This document shows, one piece after another, positions 9,071 through 19,005 of a stretch of DNA of 21,010 nucleotides. Origin of the DNA: Larix sibirica. Its lineage: Eukaryota; Streptophyta; Pinopsida; Pinales; Pinaceae. The DNA lies in assembly GCA_004151065.3 (NCBI GenBank), contig NWUY0300000743.1:1-21010 (forward strand), written 5' to 3'. A program made the translations under genes and the position numbers. Position 1 is the first letter of the stretch; each line of letters begins with the position of its first letter. The notes beneath the pieces are model-generated. The model saw only the letters and a list, made by a program, of their open reading frames with translations, ran no database searches and was not told the DNA's origin.

Positions 9071-9979
9071 AATGCTTTTATCATTGACCTATAGCAGTCT
9101 TGATTGGAGAACTAATCCACTCTTCTACATATAATGACTAAATGTTTCCTTCTCATAACTGTTTGTGAGAGTCTCTCTATGGACAATAACTTCCATATAC
9201 TCGTAGCATCCAAAGCAATCCACATTTAACCTATAGCCCTAAGCTGCTGTAATTGAAGTCTCTTATTTCTAACCTTCACTCTTCAGATTTGTAGCTGTGA
9301 CCCATCGTCGAACCCTTAAAACTCAATGTTCAAAGTTCAAACTTGAAAGTTGAGAGTCTAGATTGCAATTGAACCTTTAACCATGTGGACCTGTAGCCTA
9401 GGCATTGAGTCTGTGAAGAGAAGGGACAATTGTGATGACTCAGCGTGGGATTTAGGAGTGAACTTGAGTTTGTGTGAGATTGAAAATGGTATGGAGTGCT
9501 ACGTTGTGTTGTACAGGAGGAATGCTATGCAACGTGAGGGTTATATTTAGGGTTTGGTACTTTTAAAATTTTTTTAACTCTAAAAAAATGAACTTCAACA
9601 AATGTCGACAGACCTCAACGAATTTAGGTGTATTTCATGATTCATCATGATTTTATTAGAATTCTTGTTCGTCTTCAAATTCATCTTGAAGTTTGCCGAA
9701 CTTCAATGATTTTATTCAACCTGGCTTGAATTTCAATGAATTTAGATTTTCAACCTTGAAATTTGCCGAACCCAGTGACTTAGGTTGTCACTAGTTGTTC
9801 ATTTGTGGTTGATCTATTAGATATAGCTTGCAGTGGGGTTCCTTTGATTGTGTCCTTGGGGTGCCTCTATGATTGGTTTTTGATTCTCTCTGACTCCTCC
9901 CCTTCCAGCTCTGCTCTCTATGAAGGTCCAATATCCTAAAATATGTAGGGATAAGTGAAGGACCTTCATGCTCCTCTGA
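9071..9979. other. No gene recognised
   Basis: No coding frame was found. From about 9575 to 9780 a degenerate motif recurs (AACTTCAA or AATTTCAATGAATTT with TTTGCCGAAC), giving a loosely repetitive texture. It may be the outer part of a retroelement. The minus-strand LINE may extend into the first 150 bases, but the translation there is not convincing. Confidence 0.4.
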
Positions 9980-10165
9980 ATTTCAAGTTTGACTTAGTTT
10001 GTGTAGGAAATGTTTCTTTGCTTTTTGGCTTTAGTCACATGGGTTTGATTGAGTTTGACTTGGTCAACGCGTGTCTTACTCATGATTAATTGTGAGTCTG
10101 ACTTGGTGTGACCAAGTTAAACCTGGGTCAAACAAGGCAGACTTCCTTGACAACCTATAAAACCC
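9980..10165 (+). promoter_or_regulatory. W-box-rich promoter or LTR U3-like segment with TATA box
   Basis: Five TTGAC cores (either strand) lie at 9989-9993, 10055-10059, 10063-10067, 10127-10131 and 10147-10151. A perfect TATAAAA follows at 10156-10162. A palindrome ACTTGGT-GTG-ACCAAGT occupies 10101-10117. TTGAC is the core of the W-box bound by WRKY factors, and clustered W-boxes upstream of TATA are seen in stress-responsive plant promoters and in some LTRs. A short open frame (10206-10415) follows but has no recognisable domain. Whether this is a gene promoter or an LTR cannot be told without the partner LTR. Confidence 0.4.
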
Positions 10166-10990
10166 CCTTTTTAGCCCCAATTTTGTCATTTTCCCTCTGC
10201 TGGGCATGTTTTTCCTTTGCTGGGTGATTTATGAAATTGACCAACAGGAGATGACATTGACACATCTATGGCATCAAAACAATGGGTTTTTTGCCTCAAC
10301 AAACTTCATACCATTTGTGGCAGTAATAGTTTTAGGGTCTTCTTCATTCTCTGTGGTACCTCTACATGCTGCAAGACGTACCTATATTCTCATGGTGCTA
10401 AGGACATTTTTGTGATTGACAGATAGATCAACTATCCCTTGTGACTGAAATGTTATTGAGAATACGGGTGTTCCACCAATTCATATACACTACCTTAAAT
10501 AGGTTAATAGTTCATGCTTTACTATTCCAATTGGACAATAGTGATATTTGACTTAAAAACCTAGGTGCATAAGTACTGGAATTTCTTTAGACGTGGTTAT
10601 GGACTTGTGGTCCCTGTGTTTATTTTATACTTGCCATCCATTTAGGAAGATAAGCAGTGCATGAGTTGTTTTTGTGATGTTATTACTGCATTGGCAAATA
10701 TTAATGCTTCTTATAGAAACTCGCTATTGCTGTATAGGCCAACAACTACAATGTTTTTTCCAAGTGAGTTAACTGTATGTATATTTCATTAACTTGTGCT
10801 TTGAAATGGGTATTTTTGCATTGAGAGTAGCAAGGTGCATCTACAACCCAGGTAGATGTTGCATTCCTATAACATTAATAAATTAGATTGAAAAAAAATT
10901 GAAGTCTGAAAAAGGAAAAAGATTGCCAACCATAATACTGAAATACCATAAAAGGACCATAATAATTATAAAACTCTATACTAAAATAAA

Positions 10991-11106
10991 CCAGCATAGA
11001 TCTATCTTAACCTTCGATCTTTTAAGCTCACAGAGAATTGCCTCTCTATTTCTTTTGATTCCTCTTGGTGCTTATTAGTGCCAGAGTTAAGATGGATCTA
11101 TGCTGG
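10991..11106. repeat. 21-bp inverted repeat flanking ~74 bp
   Basis: CCAGCATAGATCTATCTTAAC (10991-11011) pairs with the reverse complement at 11086-11106, with one mismatch in 21. The intervening ~74 bases are not symmetrical. It ends about 60 bases before the exon at 11167, so in pre-mRNA the stem would sit just upstream of the splice acceptor. The size suits a short MITE-like element or fold-back, but no clear target-site duplication is visible. Confidence 0.7.
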
Positions 11107-11166
11107 TGTATATACCAATGATCTTTTCCTTGGAAGAAACCCTCATGACTCCAAATCCTTTTCCAG

Positions 11167-11503
11167 TTAATTAGGATTGTTACCAGTGTATTGTTGGGTT
11201 TAGTCAATAAATCTTACATCCCTGCACTGTCTCAAATGCTTGCTTTGCAGTTTGCACTTGGACTTATAGTGGTACTCAGCACTATAGATTTCAATATTAT
11301 GAGGTCGTCTGAGAAAAATGGAAAAAGTCGGAAGCCTGCTTTTGTACAGAATTCAATGCAAAATGTTCCTCAAGAGGGGCTGAACTGGGTTGTTTTATTG
11401 GGTGGGGCTATTGTGAGCGCCTTGTCAGTTACACTTGGGCGTAAGTTGAAGCAGGCCCTTGAGATTAACCGCGAAAGAGATACGAAAGCACTAAATGAGC
11501 CAG
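11167..11503 (+). CDS. Exon of an unidentified, probably membrane-anchored protein
   Basis: An open frame runs from a probable acceptor (TCCTTTTCCAG at 11156-11166; the CAG at 11184-11186 is an alternative) to a good donor CAG|GTATAT at 11503/11504. The protein has two hydrophobic stretches: MLALQFALGLIVVLST early, and WVVLLGGAIVSALSVTLG near the end. A polar loop lies between them, and a charged tail KLKQALEINRERDTKALNEP follows. The balanced composition and clean splice context make this a real exon rather than a shadow frame. I do not recognise the family. It joins in phase 1 to the next exon across an 84-bp intron. The 5' exons are not identified; the leader-like segment near 700 is a candidate gene start. 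Confidence 0.65.
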
Positions 11504-11587
11504 GTATATGCTGTCCTTAACACTTTAATTACCAACTAAGGTTGTAGCTGTTTGAACCACTATTGGACATTATAACTATGCATGCAG

Positions 11588-11689
11588 AAGGAAGCTCTGC
11601 TACAAACCGAATTTCAGGGGTTCATCCCTTGCGCTCAAATCTGGATTACTGCAGGCAGGGTGGAGTAGTTTGCATTCATTGTTTTCCTG
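11588..11689 (+). CDS. Following exon of the same unidentified gene
   Basis: A 102-base exon begins after ATGCATGCAG| and ends at CCTG|GTATGG. Joined to the previous exon in phase 1, it continues EGSSATNRISGVHPLRSNLD, then YCRQGGVVCIHCFP. The cysteines are arranged C-x6-C-x2-C, which could bind metal or form disulfides. The exon also leaves phase 1, so it is symmetrical and could be skipped without a frameshift. No later exon was found with confidence before the LINE at about 13140, so any continuation would span that element. Confidence 0.6.
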
Positions 11690-13139
11690 GTATGGAGATC
11701 TTTCTGTATTGTTCTTTTCTTATCTGTCTGCACATATCTAGAGTATTTGTTACAGTTAGATGAGAAATTGTGAGTTCCCTGTCTAGCTTGGGCATAATAT
11801 GTCATTTTATTAACAGCTGAAATCCCTTCTTAAAATAAAAGTTCCGTACTGTTGGGATTTAAAGTAATCAGTGAGATGTTCCTTCTTGCATTGCATTGCA
11901 GTTATAAAAGCCCTACTTCTACTTTGCATTTTATCCATGTTAATGCTACTCTGCAGAAAGAGTTCTTGAGATGCTTTTATGCTTCTACTATCATATTGGT
12001 CTTAATTAAGAATCAAGATGTCCTGAGGTTATTGTAATTTTCATGAAAGTTTACAACTGAATAATTCCATAGACAGCATAATATCCATCTGCAACAAGAA
12101 TACTGAAAAAAACCCTGCACATAGATTGCAATGAAATAAGTATTTATGGCCCTTTATTTTTCAAGGTTGAAGATTATGTCATCCCAAACCCACAATATGC
12201 TAGGCAACCCAACTAGCCCAAGCTTCTCATCATTTATTTATCAAACAGTACATGCTAGGCTCCAAGTTAGTTGCTTGGTCATTATTTTTCTTGTAGTCTC
12301 TGTTGTCTTTAATGACACGTAGTTGCTAGAAACGTTATTATGAATTCTTATTGTTATATTGTATTAATGTAATTTGTTGTAGAATGGGTTGTGAATATTG
12401 GGGAGATTATGGAGAGATTTTTTTAGGAAGTCCTTATCTAGTTTAGTGATCTGTTGTTTCCCAACTGTCATGAATGTGTATAAAGAAACCTTCCTTGATT
12501 GGAGAAATGAACATGAGTGGATGCATTCACATTGTTTATTGTTTATCACCTCCATCCCTGTTGACTACATGTTCATATTGCATAGAGCATGAGTTGATTA
12601 AAGAGCTTTCACAACAGTTCGTGCACTTTGTGAATAATGTTATGATTGTTCCTTTACTTTCTCTTTTTCTATTTTAAGTCTTGCATATTCCTTCTTGATT
12701 AGCTGTCTCATTGTCATTTCAAGCTTGTAACTTCTGGTGGACTGTACTCTCAACATCAATATTAAATAGATTTCTTGCTAGACCTTTTATTGCTAAGTGG
12801 GTATAGTTGATCGTCATTCATCTGACAAATAAACTTAGACAGGCAAATGAACTTTGATCACCATAGCTTCATCACATTTATAATGTTTTCACAGCTTCTA
12901 TACATTAATTTTTTCACATATGGGAAAGACATCATATTAAATCGCCCCCCTGGAGGTATTGTGGCTCATCCTGATTATTTGTTCCTTCTAATTGAACTTC
13001 ATTGTTTCATTCAATATTGAAAGGTTATTTAACCATTTTGCATTGGTTACTTCCATCTAACTACATGATAATTGGGAGATGATCTGAAATAACACATTTT
13101 TCCACCCACACCCTATATCTCTAAATCTTTTCAGCCAAG
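11690..13139. other. Probable intron, no gene recognised
   Basis: AT-rich, T-rich plus strand typical of plant intron sequence, with small open frames on both strands (for example 11852-12037 and 12364-12677) that show no domain or splice logic. It would be the next intron of the host gene if that gene continues rightwards. Confidence 0.45.
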
Positions 13140-13297
13140 AAAACGATCTAGCCAGTAATAATCTTGATGGAGATTCGTGCGCTAGGGTTATGAGCAGCCT
13201 CGTGCTCTGCTTCTGGATCTAGCCGCCACTTGGTGCTGGTCAGCGGCGCCTTGCGCCTTGCCTCTGGTGCCTGGGATCCTCTTCTTCGTGGGCCCTG

Positions 13298-14668
13298 ATG
13301 GACCCCCCTCTGGAACCAAGCCTGGAAGAGAAACGACGACTTCTCGATGATGCTTTTAGAGCTTTGGTTGCTGCAACTCCTTCCGTCGTCGGCGACTCCT
13401 TCTGCCGTTGATGCCTTTGTTAAACGTTCTTCTGCTCCTCGGATTTAGATCACGTCGGCAGCTTCACGTCTGAAAGCCCTAGCTTTAAGCGAGAGAGGAC
13501 TTATAGGACAGTTCACTAGAATTTGGCCTTCTCCCAAAACCATGGATGCCTGGATTAACAAAAATTGGATGCCCTTGATTTCCGGGGGTCTGCAACATTG
13601 TTTTTGTGGTAAGGGCTTCTTTACCTTTCTTTTTGAGCATAAGATTGATAGAGATCTAATTTTTAGAAGCGGGCCGTATTTCCTGGGCACTCGTGGCCTT
13701 TATTTAAATCGATGGAGCCTATCTTTTGATCCGGAAAAAGATGTTCCTTGAGTCGTTCCAGTTTGGGTTTGTCTTCCTCATCTCCCCCTCCATTGCTGGA
13801 ATGATGAAACTCTGCAGGCAACAGGAAACGCCCTTGGCACTTTCATCGACAAAGTTGAACCCAAAGGGCCGCTATTCTCCTGTGCCCGTATTTGTGTAGA
13901 AGTAGACTTAGAAAAAGGTCTGCCTGAGGTAGTAAATCTGCAAATGGAGGGATGGGAACATATGTAGAAAGTTGATTATGAGCAGCTACCTTTTAAATGC
14001 AAGAAATGCCACGAGTATGGTCACTTCGTCAAAAACTTCCTAAAAGCCGAGCAACAATCTCAGGATTCGGCACAAGAAAAAGGATGGAAACAAAATAAGA
14101 GGGGAAGGAAAAATGCTCAGACCACCTCTGCAACAACTGGTCCACATTCGGAAAAAAACAAGGAAAAGGAGAATGCTGAGAAAATCAACAAGAAGGAACA
14201 GGTTGAGAAAAACGCTTCCAATAGCAATCAATTCCAAACCTTGGCTCTGGAAGATGGAGAAATCCTCTCCCAGATTAACGAAGAGTTAGAAAACGAAGTA
14301 GCTGCAGCGAACACTCCCCTAGAATCCCCACCTAACAGAGAAACAACAAATGTGATTAAGGAAGGGGCGTCGACCCCTGGAGGCACTTGGGCGGATAGGT
14401 TAAAAAAAAGCACTGTAATAACACAAATTTTCTCCCGGAACCTTCGTCATCCCAGCAGGCCATGGATCCGTAGGATGTTCTCTTAATCCCAAACAGAAGG
14501 GGAAGAAAGATGCAGAGATACCTCCGGGAGCAGGAAGCTGAAAGGGAATTAGAATTGGGAAGACAAAAGCGCATAGAAGAAACAAAGCTACTCCAAATCA
14601 ATAAAACTCAGGGAGGGGCAAAACCGGATGGCAAACCTCGAGCAGGGTCACAATCCAGCAAGAAGTGA
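13298..14668 (+). pseudogene. LINE ORF1 (DUF4283 and CCHC zinc knuckle), broken
   Basis: A candidate ATG at 13298 opens a 38-codon stretch (MDPPLEPSLEEKRRLL) that is frameshifted before about 13450. The main frame (codons starting at 13542 modulo 3) carries the DUF4283 fold: LIGQFTRIWPSPKTMDAWI, then GGLQHCFCGKGFFTFLFEHK, then VVPVWVCLPHLPL. It has a TGA at 13749 and a TAG near 13965. The knuckle CKKCHEYGHFVKNF at 13998-14039 has Phe in place of the last Cys of CX2CX4HX4C. An acidic, polar region follows. At the A8 run at 14402-14409 the frame changes, and the usual ORF1 end (NRRGRK, REQEAERELELGRQ) continues to the TGA at 14666. ORF1 proteins bind element RNA in the RNP. Confidence 0.85.
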
Positions 14669-14670
14669 TG
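14666..14670 (+). promoter_or_regulatory. ORF1 stop / ORF2 start overlap (TGATG)
   Basis: The ORF1 TGA at 14666-14668 and the ORF2 ATG at 14668-14670 share one base. The ORF2 start is fixed by MKIVSWNCRGLGG, the conserved beginning of LINE endonucleases. A second in-frame ORF1 stop follows at 14669. Such overlaps allow ORF2 translation by termination-reinitiation in some non-LTR elements; for this element that is inference. Confidence 0.75.
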
Positions 14671-17600
14671 AAAATTGTCTCCTGGAACTGCAGAGGTCTG
14701 GGCGGTGCCAGCAAAGTTGAAGCATTGAGGGACTTAATAAAAACTGAAAAGCCAGACTTGTTACTGCTCCAGGAGACAAAAATGCCTGACGCTGAGGTCT
14801 TAGAGCTCTCGCGTCATTTCTAGAAGGATAGCCATGGAAGAGCTCAAAGTTCCATAGGGGCCTCTGGGGGCATTGCTACATTTCTATCAAGCAATCTCCT
14901 GATTAATTCTTTTAAAAAAAGTCAGCATTGGCTTTTATTAGAAATTCATGATAAACATAATCATCAATCTACTTTCATTTGCATTGTATATGGTCCTACA
15001 CATTACAGGGATAAAGATCTGTTCTGGGAAGACCTGAACAATTTAAAAGATGAGTTACAGGGAAAGGATGTGATAATCGCTGGAGATTTCAACGCCACTA
15101 GAAATCAGCAGGATAAGCATTGTGGCTCAAGGGTTCGGGATCCCTACGGGGAAAAGATGGAGGATCTTATTTCTATGTTAGATTTGATGGACATTGAAAT
15201 GAAAAATGGGAAGTATACTTGGAGTAACAGGAGAGTAGGAATTGGGCACATAGCTGCTAAGTTGGATAGATTTCTGGTTAGTTCCACTTTCCTCCTAAAA
15301 AATCTTATTCTCTCTGCGATTGCTATCCCATCAGCATCCTCTGATCACAAGCCTATCTGCCTAAATATTCACGCTCCAGAAACTCATGGACCAATCTCGT
15401 TTCGCTTCAATCATTTATGGTTGCAAAATAAGGATCTCTTACTCATGGTTCACAACACTTGGAATACCAGCTTCCATGGATCGCCCAACTACATCTGGGA
15501 ATGCAAACTTCGGGCAGTGCGAACCGTTTTAAAAACTTGGGCCAAAACGAATTTCAAGAATCCTAGTTTCAACAAAAGAAAGCTTCAAACTGACCTTGCC
15601 GCCCTTCAACGTAGTATGAAAGAAAGTGATATCACTGCCTCTACTCTAAACCTTGAGAAGGTTCTTAATCTCCAAATTCTTAGTGCTGCCAGGCAGGAGG
15701 AGGAAATTTGGCGAATCAAATCCAGACAGACTTGGCTCAAAGGAGGGGATAGTAATACCGAGTATTTCCACAAACAAACCAAAGCTCGGTTCAGTTTTAA
15801 CTCGATCAGAGAATTAAAAGACAACAATGGCAACCGAATCGACGGATAGGAGGAGATTAAAGCGCATGCCTTCGAATACTTTCAAAGTCTCTACACAGAT
15901 AGCAATGAGGCTGATCCGGCAGCCCAAGCTGAGCTGCTCTCAGGTATCCCTTCCCTCATTTCAGATATGGATAATTGTGAATTAGATAAGCCAATTACAG
16001 AGCATGAAATTAGTAATGATATTTGGACCCTCCATCTGGACAAAGCTCCAAGTCCGGATGGATTTACAATTAACTTTTTTAGAGTTGCTTGGGATATAAT
16101 AAAGGAAGACCTGAAGAGAATGCTTAATTGGACCAGGAAGAAGGATAAGATCGGGGGAGCCACAAACTCCTCTTTCCTGGCTCTCATTCCAAAAGACAAC
16201 AACACAACTTCTATTGAAAGATTCAGGCCTATCTCTCTCTGTAACACATCCGACAAAATTCTCTCGAAGATTATAGCTGCTCGAATGAAAAAAATCATGG
16301 GGAAGCTCATACTTGATTCTCAAGGAGGGTTCATTGTTGGTCGACATATTCTTGACAATATTATCATAGTACAGGAAGCGATTCACTCCAGTATGGAAAG
16401 AAATCAACAGGGAATGGCCATCAAGTTAGACATGGCGAATGCTTTCGACAGAGTGAATCATTTCTTTTTATTTGAAATTATGAACAGATTCGGCTTCTCC
16501 GACAGATTCGTCCGTTGGGTAAAAGCTTGCATAAGCAAACCGTGGATTGCCCCGTTGGTTAATGGCAGGCCAACTTCCTTCTTCCAAGTCACTCGAGGCC
16601 TAAGGCAGGGCTATCCCATGTCCCCCTTCCTTTATCTCTTGGTGGCAGAATCCTTGAGTCGGAAGCTTCATCTCCTTCAAAATCTAGGGGAACTTAAAGG
16701 GATGAGGACTGCGAGAGGGGTCAAAGCTGTCAATCATGCTCAATTCACAGATGACACAATATTCCTTGGAGGAGCTTCTACAACCATAGCTGAAAGATTC
16801 AAAAACGCATTGTCAACTTTCTTAAAAGCCTCAGACGAGAAAGTAAACTCCTGGAAATAAAAAATTTATGGATGGAATTGCTCCAAAGAAACGATGGTCA
16901 AAATAGCTCGGATCCTTGGTTTTGATGGCTGTCACATATGGAATTCCTTTAAATATCTCGGAATACCAATTTTCAAAGGAAACAAGAAGGTCTCAGATTG
17001 GCAGGATCTGATTGAGAAAATCAAAGCCAAAATTACATCATGGGGATTCAGGTGGCTCAATTTGGCTGGCAAATTGGTATTGATCAACTCGGTCCTGTCC
17101 GCTTACCCAATATACATCAGCTCTATATCTTTAGCTCCAAAGAGTGTCATCCAAAAAATCACAAAGGAGCTTCGTAAATTTCTATGGCAAGGTGGGAAAA
17201 CAAATAGAGCAAAAAAGTTTCACTTGATAAGTTGGGATAAAGTTTGTATGCCAAAAATTGCTGGAGGCACTGGAATAAGAGATCCTTCGCTCATGAACCA
17301 TGCTCTAGGCGCTAAAATCCTTTGGCGTATCATCATAGGAAAAAAAGCATGGTGGAAAGAGATTATGTACAAAAAATACATGAGTGAGAACATAAAGCGT
17401 TGTGTGGAGACTATTGATCTGTCCAAACCTGGCACTCCCATATGGAATCTTTGCAAAAAGGCGACTTTTATCGTGCAAAAACAATTATACTGGATTCCTG
17501 GGAATGGTAAGACGATCAGAATTTGGGTGGACAAATTAGGACTGGAACAACGTTCACCTGTCAACTTTCTTTCCAACTTCAATGATCTCAAACTGTGGAT

Positions 17601-18787
17601 GGATCAAGCTCATATATATACCCTATACGATCTCTCGGTTTGGACAGATAAGGGAAGATGGTTGGGCTGGATTAGTCTCGAGATCTAGTTACATCTTCAA
17701 GCGAACTTCGACACCCTTCTGGATCTTCTTCATGGAGCAACCCCAATCCATCAACAACTGCCTGATAAAAGAGGGTGGGGCAAGAAAGGAACATACTCTG
17801 TCAAAGCCAGTTATCAAATACAGGACAGTAACAGCCTCAAGGATAAAAAGTGGGCAAAAGTTTGGTATAAGGACAACCTTCCAAAAATAAATGCCTTCTC
17901 ATAGATTTTAGCTCACAAAAAAATTCTCCTCTGAAAATCTAAAAAAAAGGGGGATAGAGGGTCCTGCTAGATGCATATTATGTAAATCCTCAGAGGAAAC
18001 TGTTGAGCATCTCTTTTTGGAGTGCAAATTTGCCCAGGAAGTTTGGCATAAGGCTTATATGGAACTAAACTTTACGGTGATCTTGCCAACTAGCTGGTCT
18101 GATCTCTTCACCTATTGGAAGGATTACTACATGGGATCTCTACACAATAAGCCTGGTTTTAAAAGAGCTTGGGAAGCCCTTCCGAAGTTTATCTATTGGA
18201 AGCTGTGGACAGCCAGGAACATGGAGATTTTCGAAGGGATTAGCTCCACACCAACCAGAGTTCTTGCCTCAGCCAAAGCGCTTTGGATTGAAGCTTTAGT
18301 AGTACAAGGGATGAATAATATCAATAAGGAGTCGTTGAAGGTAGAAGAAAAAATTTGGGTATCAGACTTGTTATTCCCAAATCCCTCCCTCTGCAAGACC
18401 CCTTCAACTAAAACCTTAAATCAAAGTTGGCAGATCAGGATGAGTGCAGATGAATTCCAAAGTTGGAAAAACAGCATGGGGTGTAGTACGCTTTTCTTTG
18501 ACGGAGCCTCGAAAGGCAATCGAGGGTTGGTAGGTGCGGGTGGAGTCCTCTTTGGCTCTGACGAAAATAAGATGAAAGACTATGCTTGGGGAATCGACAG
18601 GAGAACTAACAATAATGCAGAATGGCTTGCCCTTACTAAAGGTCTGGAGATTGCAAGAGAGGAAGGTATCACGGATTTAGCAGTTTGTGGTGATTCTATG
18701 CTAGTTATCAGGGAGGCTAGGAACTTGAGCAAGAACAGAAAGAGACCTGCATCTAAAGTTCACAACCTTCTCAAATGTCTGGTTAGC
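14668..18787 (+). pseudogene. LINE ORF2: APE endonuclease, reverse transcriptase, zf-RVT, RNase H; broken
   Basis: ORF2 would nick the target and copy the RNA by target-primed reverse transcription. Endonuclease: WNCRGLG, LLLLQETKM, IAGDFNATRN (Asp about residue 140), LDRFLVS and SDH (about 226). RT: FRPISLCN, QGGFIVGRHILDN, motif A KLDMANAFDRV (Asp codon 16429-16431), motif B RQGYPMSP (usual Asp replaced by Tyr) and motif C FTDD (16750-16755). zf-RVT: CILCKSSEETVEHLFLEC near 17970-18030. RNase H: FFDGASKGNRG (Asp 18500), NNAEW (Glu 18620), CGDSMLV (Asp 18692). Stops lie at 14821, 15847, 16858, 17686, 17902 and 17932, with a frameshift at the A8G5 run at 17941-17953. RNase H lacks its last motif because the element ends at 18787. 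Confidence 0.9.
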
Positions 18788-18788
18788 N
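18788..18788. other. Ambiguous base N at an element junction
   Basis: The only non-ACGT base in the window. It sits exactly where LINE RNase H homology stops (after KCLVS) and gag-like sequence begins. It may mark a sequencing ambiguity or an assembly join. Confidence 0.95.
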
Positions 18789-19005
18789 TGGTGGAATCAA
18801 TAGCAGGTGGAAACAAAGGCCCGAACCATAACTAGGATAATCGAAGACCACAAAACGATGGAAACCGAGTGTCGTGGAGGTGCTACAATTGCAATGAGGT
18901 GGGCCACATTGCATAGAACTTCCCGTAATCTCGTCAACCATGATGTGGACATTACAGGAATATAGGGAACAATACAAACGAATGTCCAGAGCTATTGAGA
19001 AATAG
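18789..19005 (+). pseudogene. Fragment of LTR-retrotransposon gag (zinc-knuckle region)
   Basis: In the same frame as the LINE RNase H, the translation changes character after the N: Gly/Asn/Arg-rich sequence (NRRPQNDGNRVSW), then RCYNCNEVGHIA at 18878-18913, a retroviral-type CCHC knuckle. A TAG and a Phe stand where Arg-Asn-Cys is expected. A second knuckle follows as CGHYRNIGNNTNEC, with Tyr and Asn replacing the second Cys and the His of CX2CX4HX4C. Double knuckles after a basic linker are typical of gag in Ty3/gypsy-like elements. TAG, TAA and TGA interrupt the frame. No protease, RT or integrase follows, so this is a fragment. Confidence 0.7.

Larger units (their letters stand above)
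13140..18787 (+). mobile_element. Nearly complete plant LINE (L1-like non-LTR retrotransposon), 3'-truncated
   Basis: In order: a GC-richer 5' region (from about 13140-13170), ORF1 with DUF4283 and a CCHC knuckle, a TGATG overlap, then ORF2 with APE endonuclease, reverse transcriptase, zf-RVT and RNase H. This is the standard plant L1-type layout and close to full length. In-frame stops at about 13749, 13965, 14821, 15847, 16858, 17686, 17902 and 17932, and frameshifts near 13410, 14402 and 17941, show it cannot make intact proteins. The sequence stops within RNase H at the ambiguous base 18788. No 3' UTR, poly(A) tail or target-site duplication is present. Confidence 0.9.

Noticed and set aside
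10206-10415. 69-codon frame just after the TATA box at 10156
   Set aside because: Position is suggestive, but the sequence has no domain, homology or splice context; likely chance.
14040-14601. Several minus-strand frames opposite LINE ORF1
   Set aside because: Shadows of the ORF1 coding strand, low-complexity and without domains.
15606-16407. Minus-strand frames opposite LINE ORF2 (up to 141 codons)
   Set aside because: The plus strand here encodes clear endonuclease and RT motifs; these are antisense shadows.
13140-18787. Target-site duplication or poly(A) tail for the plus-strand LINE
   Set aside because: The 3' end is missing at the N, so no tail or matching flank can be defined.
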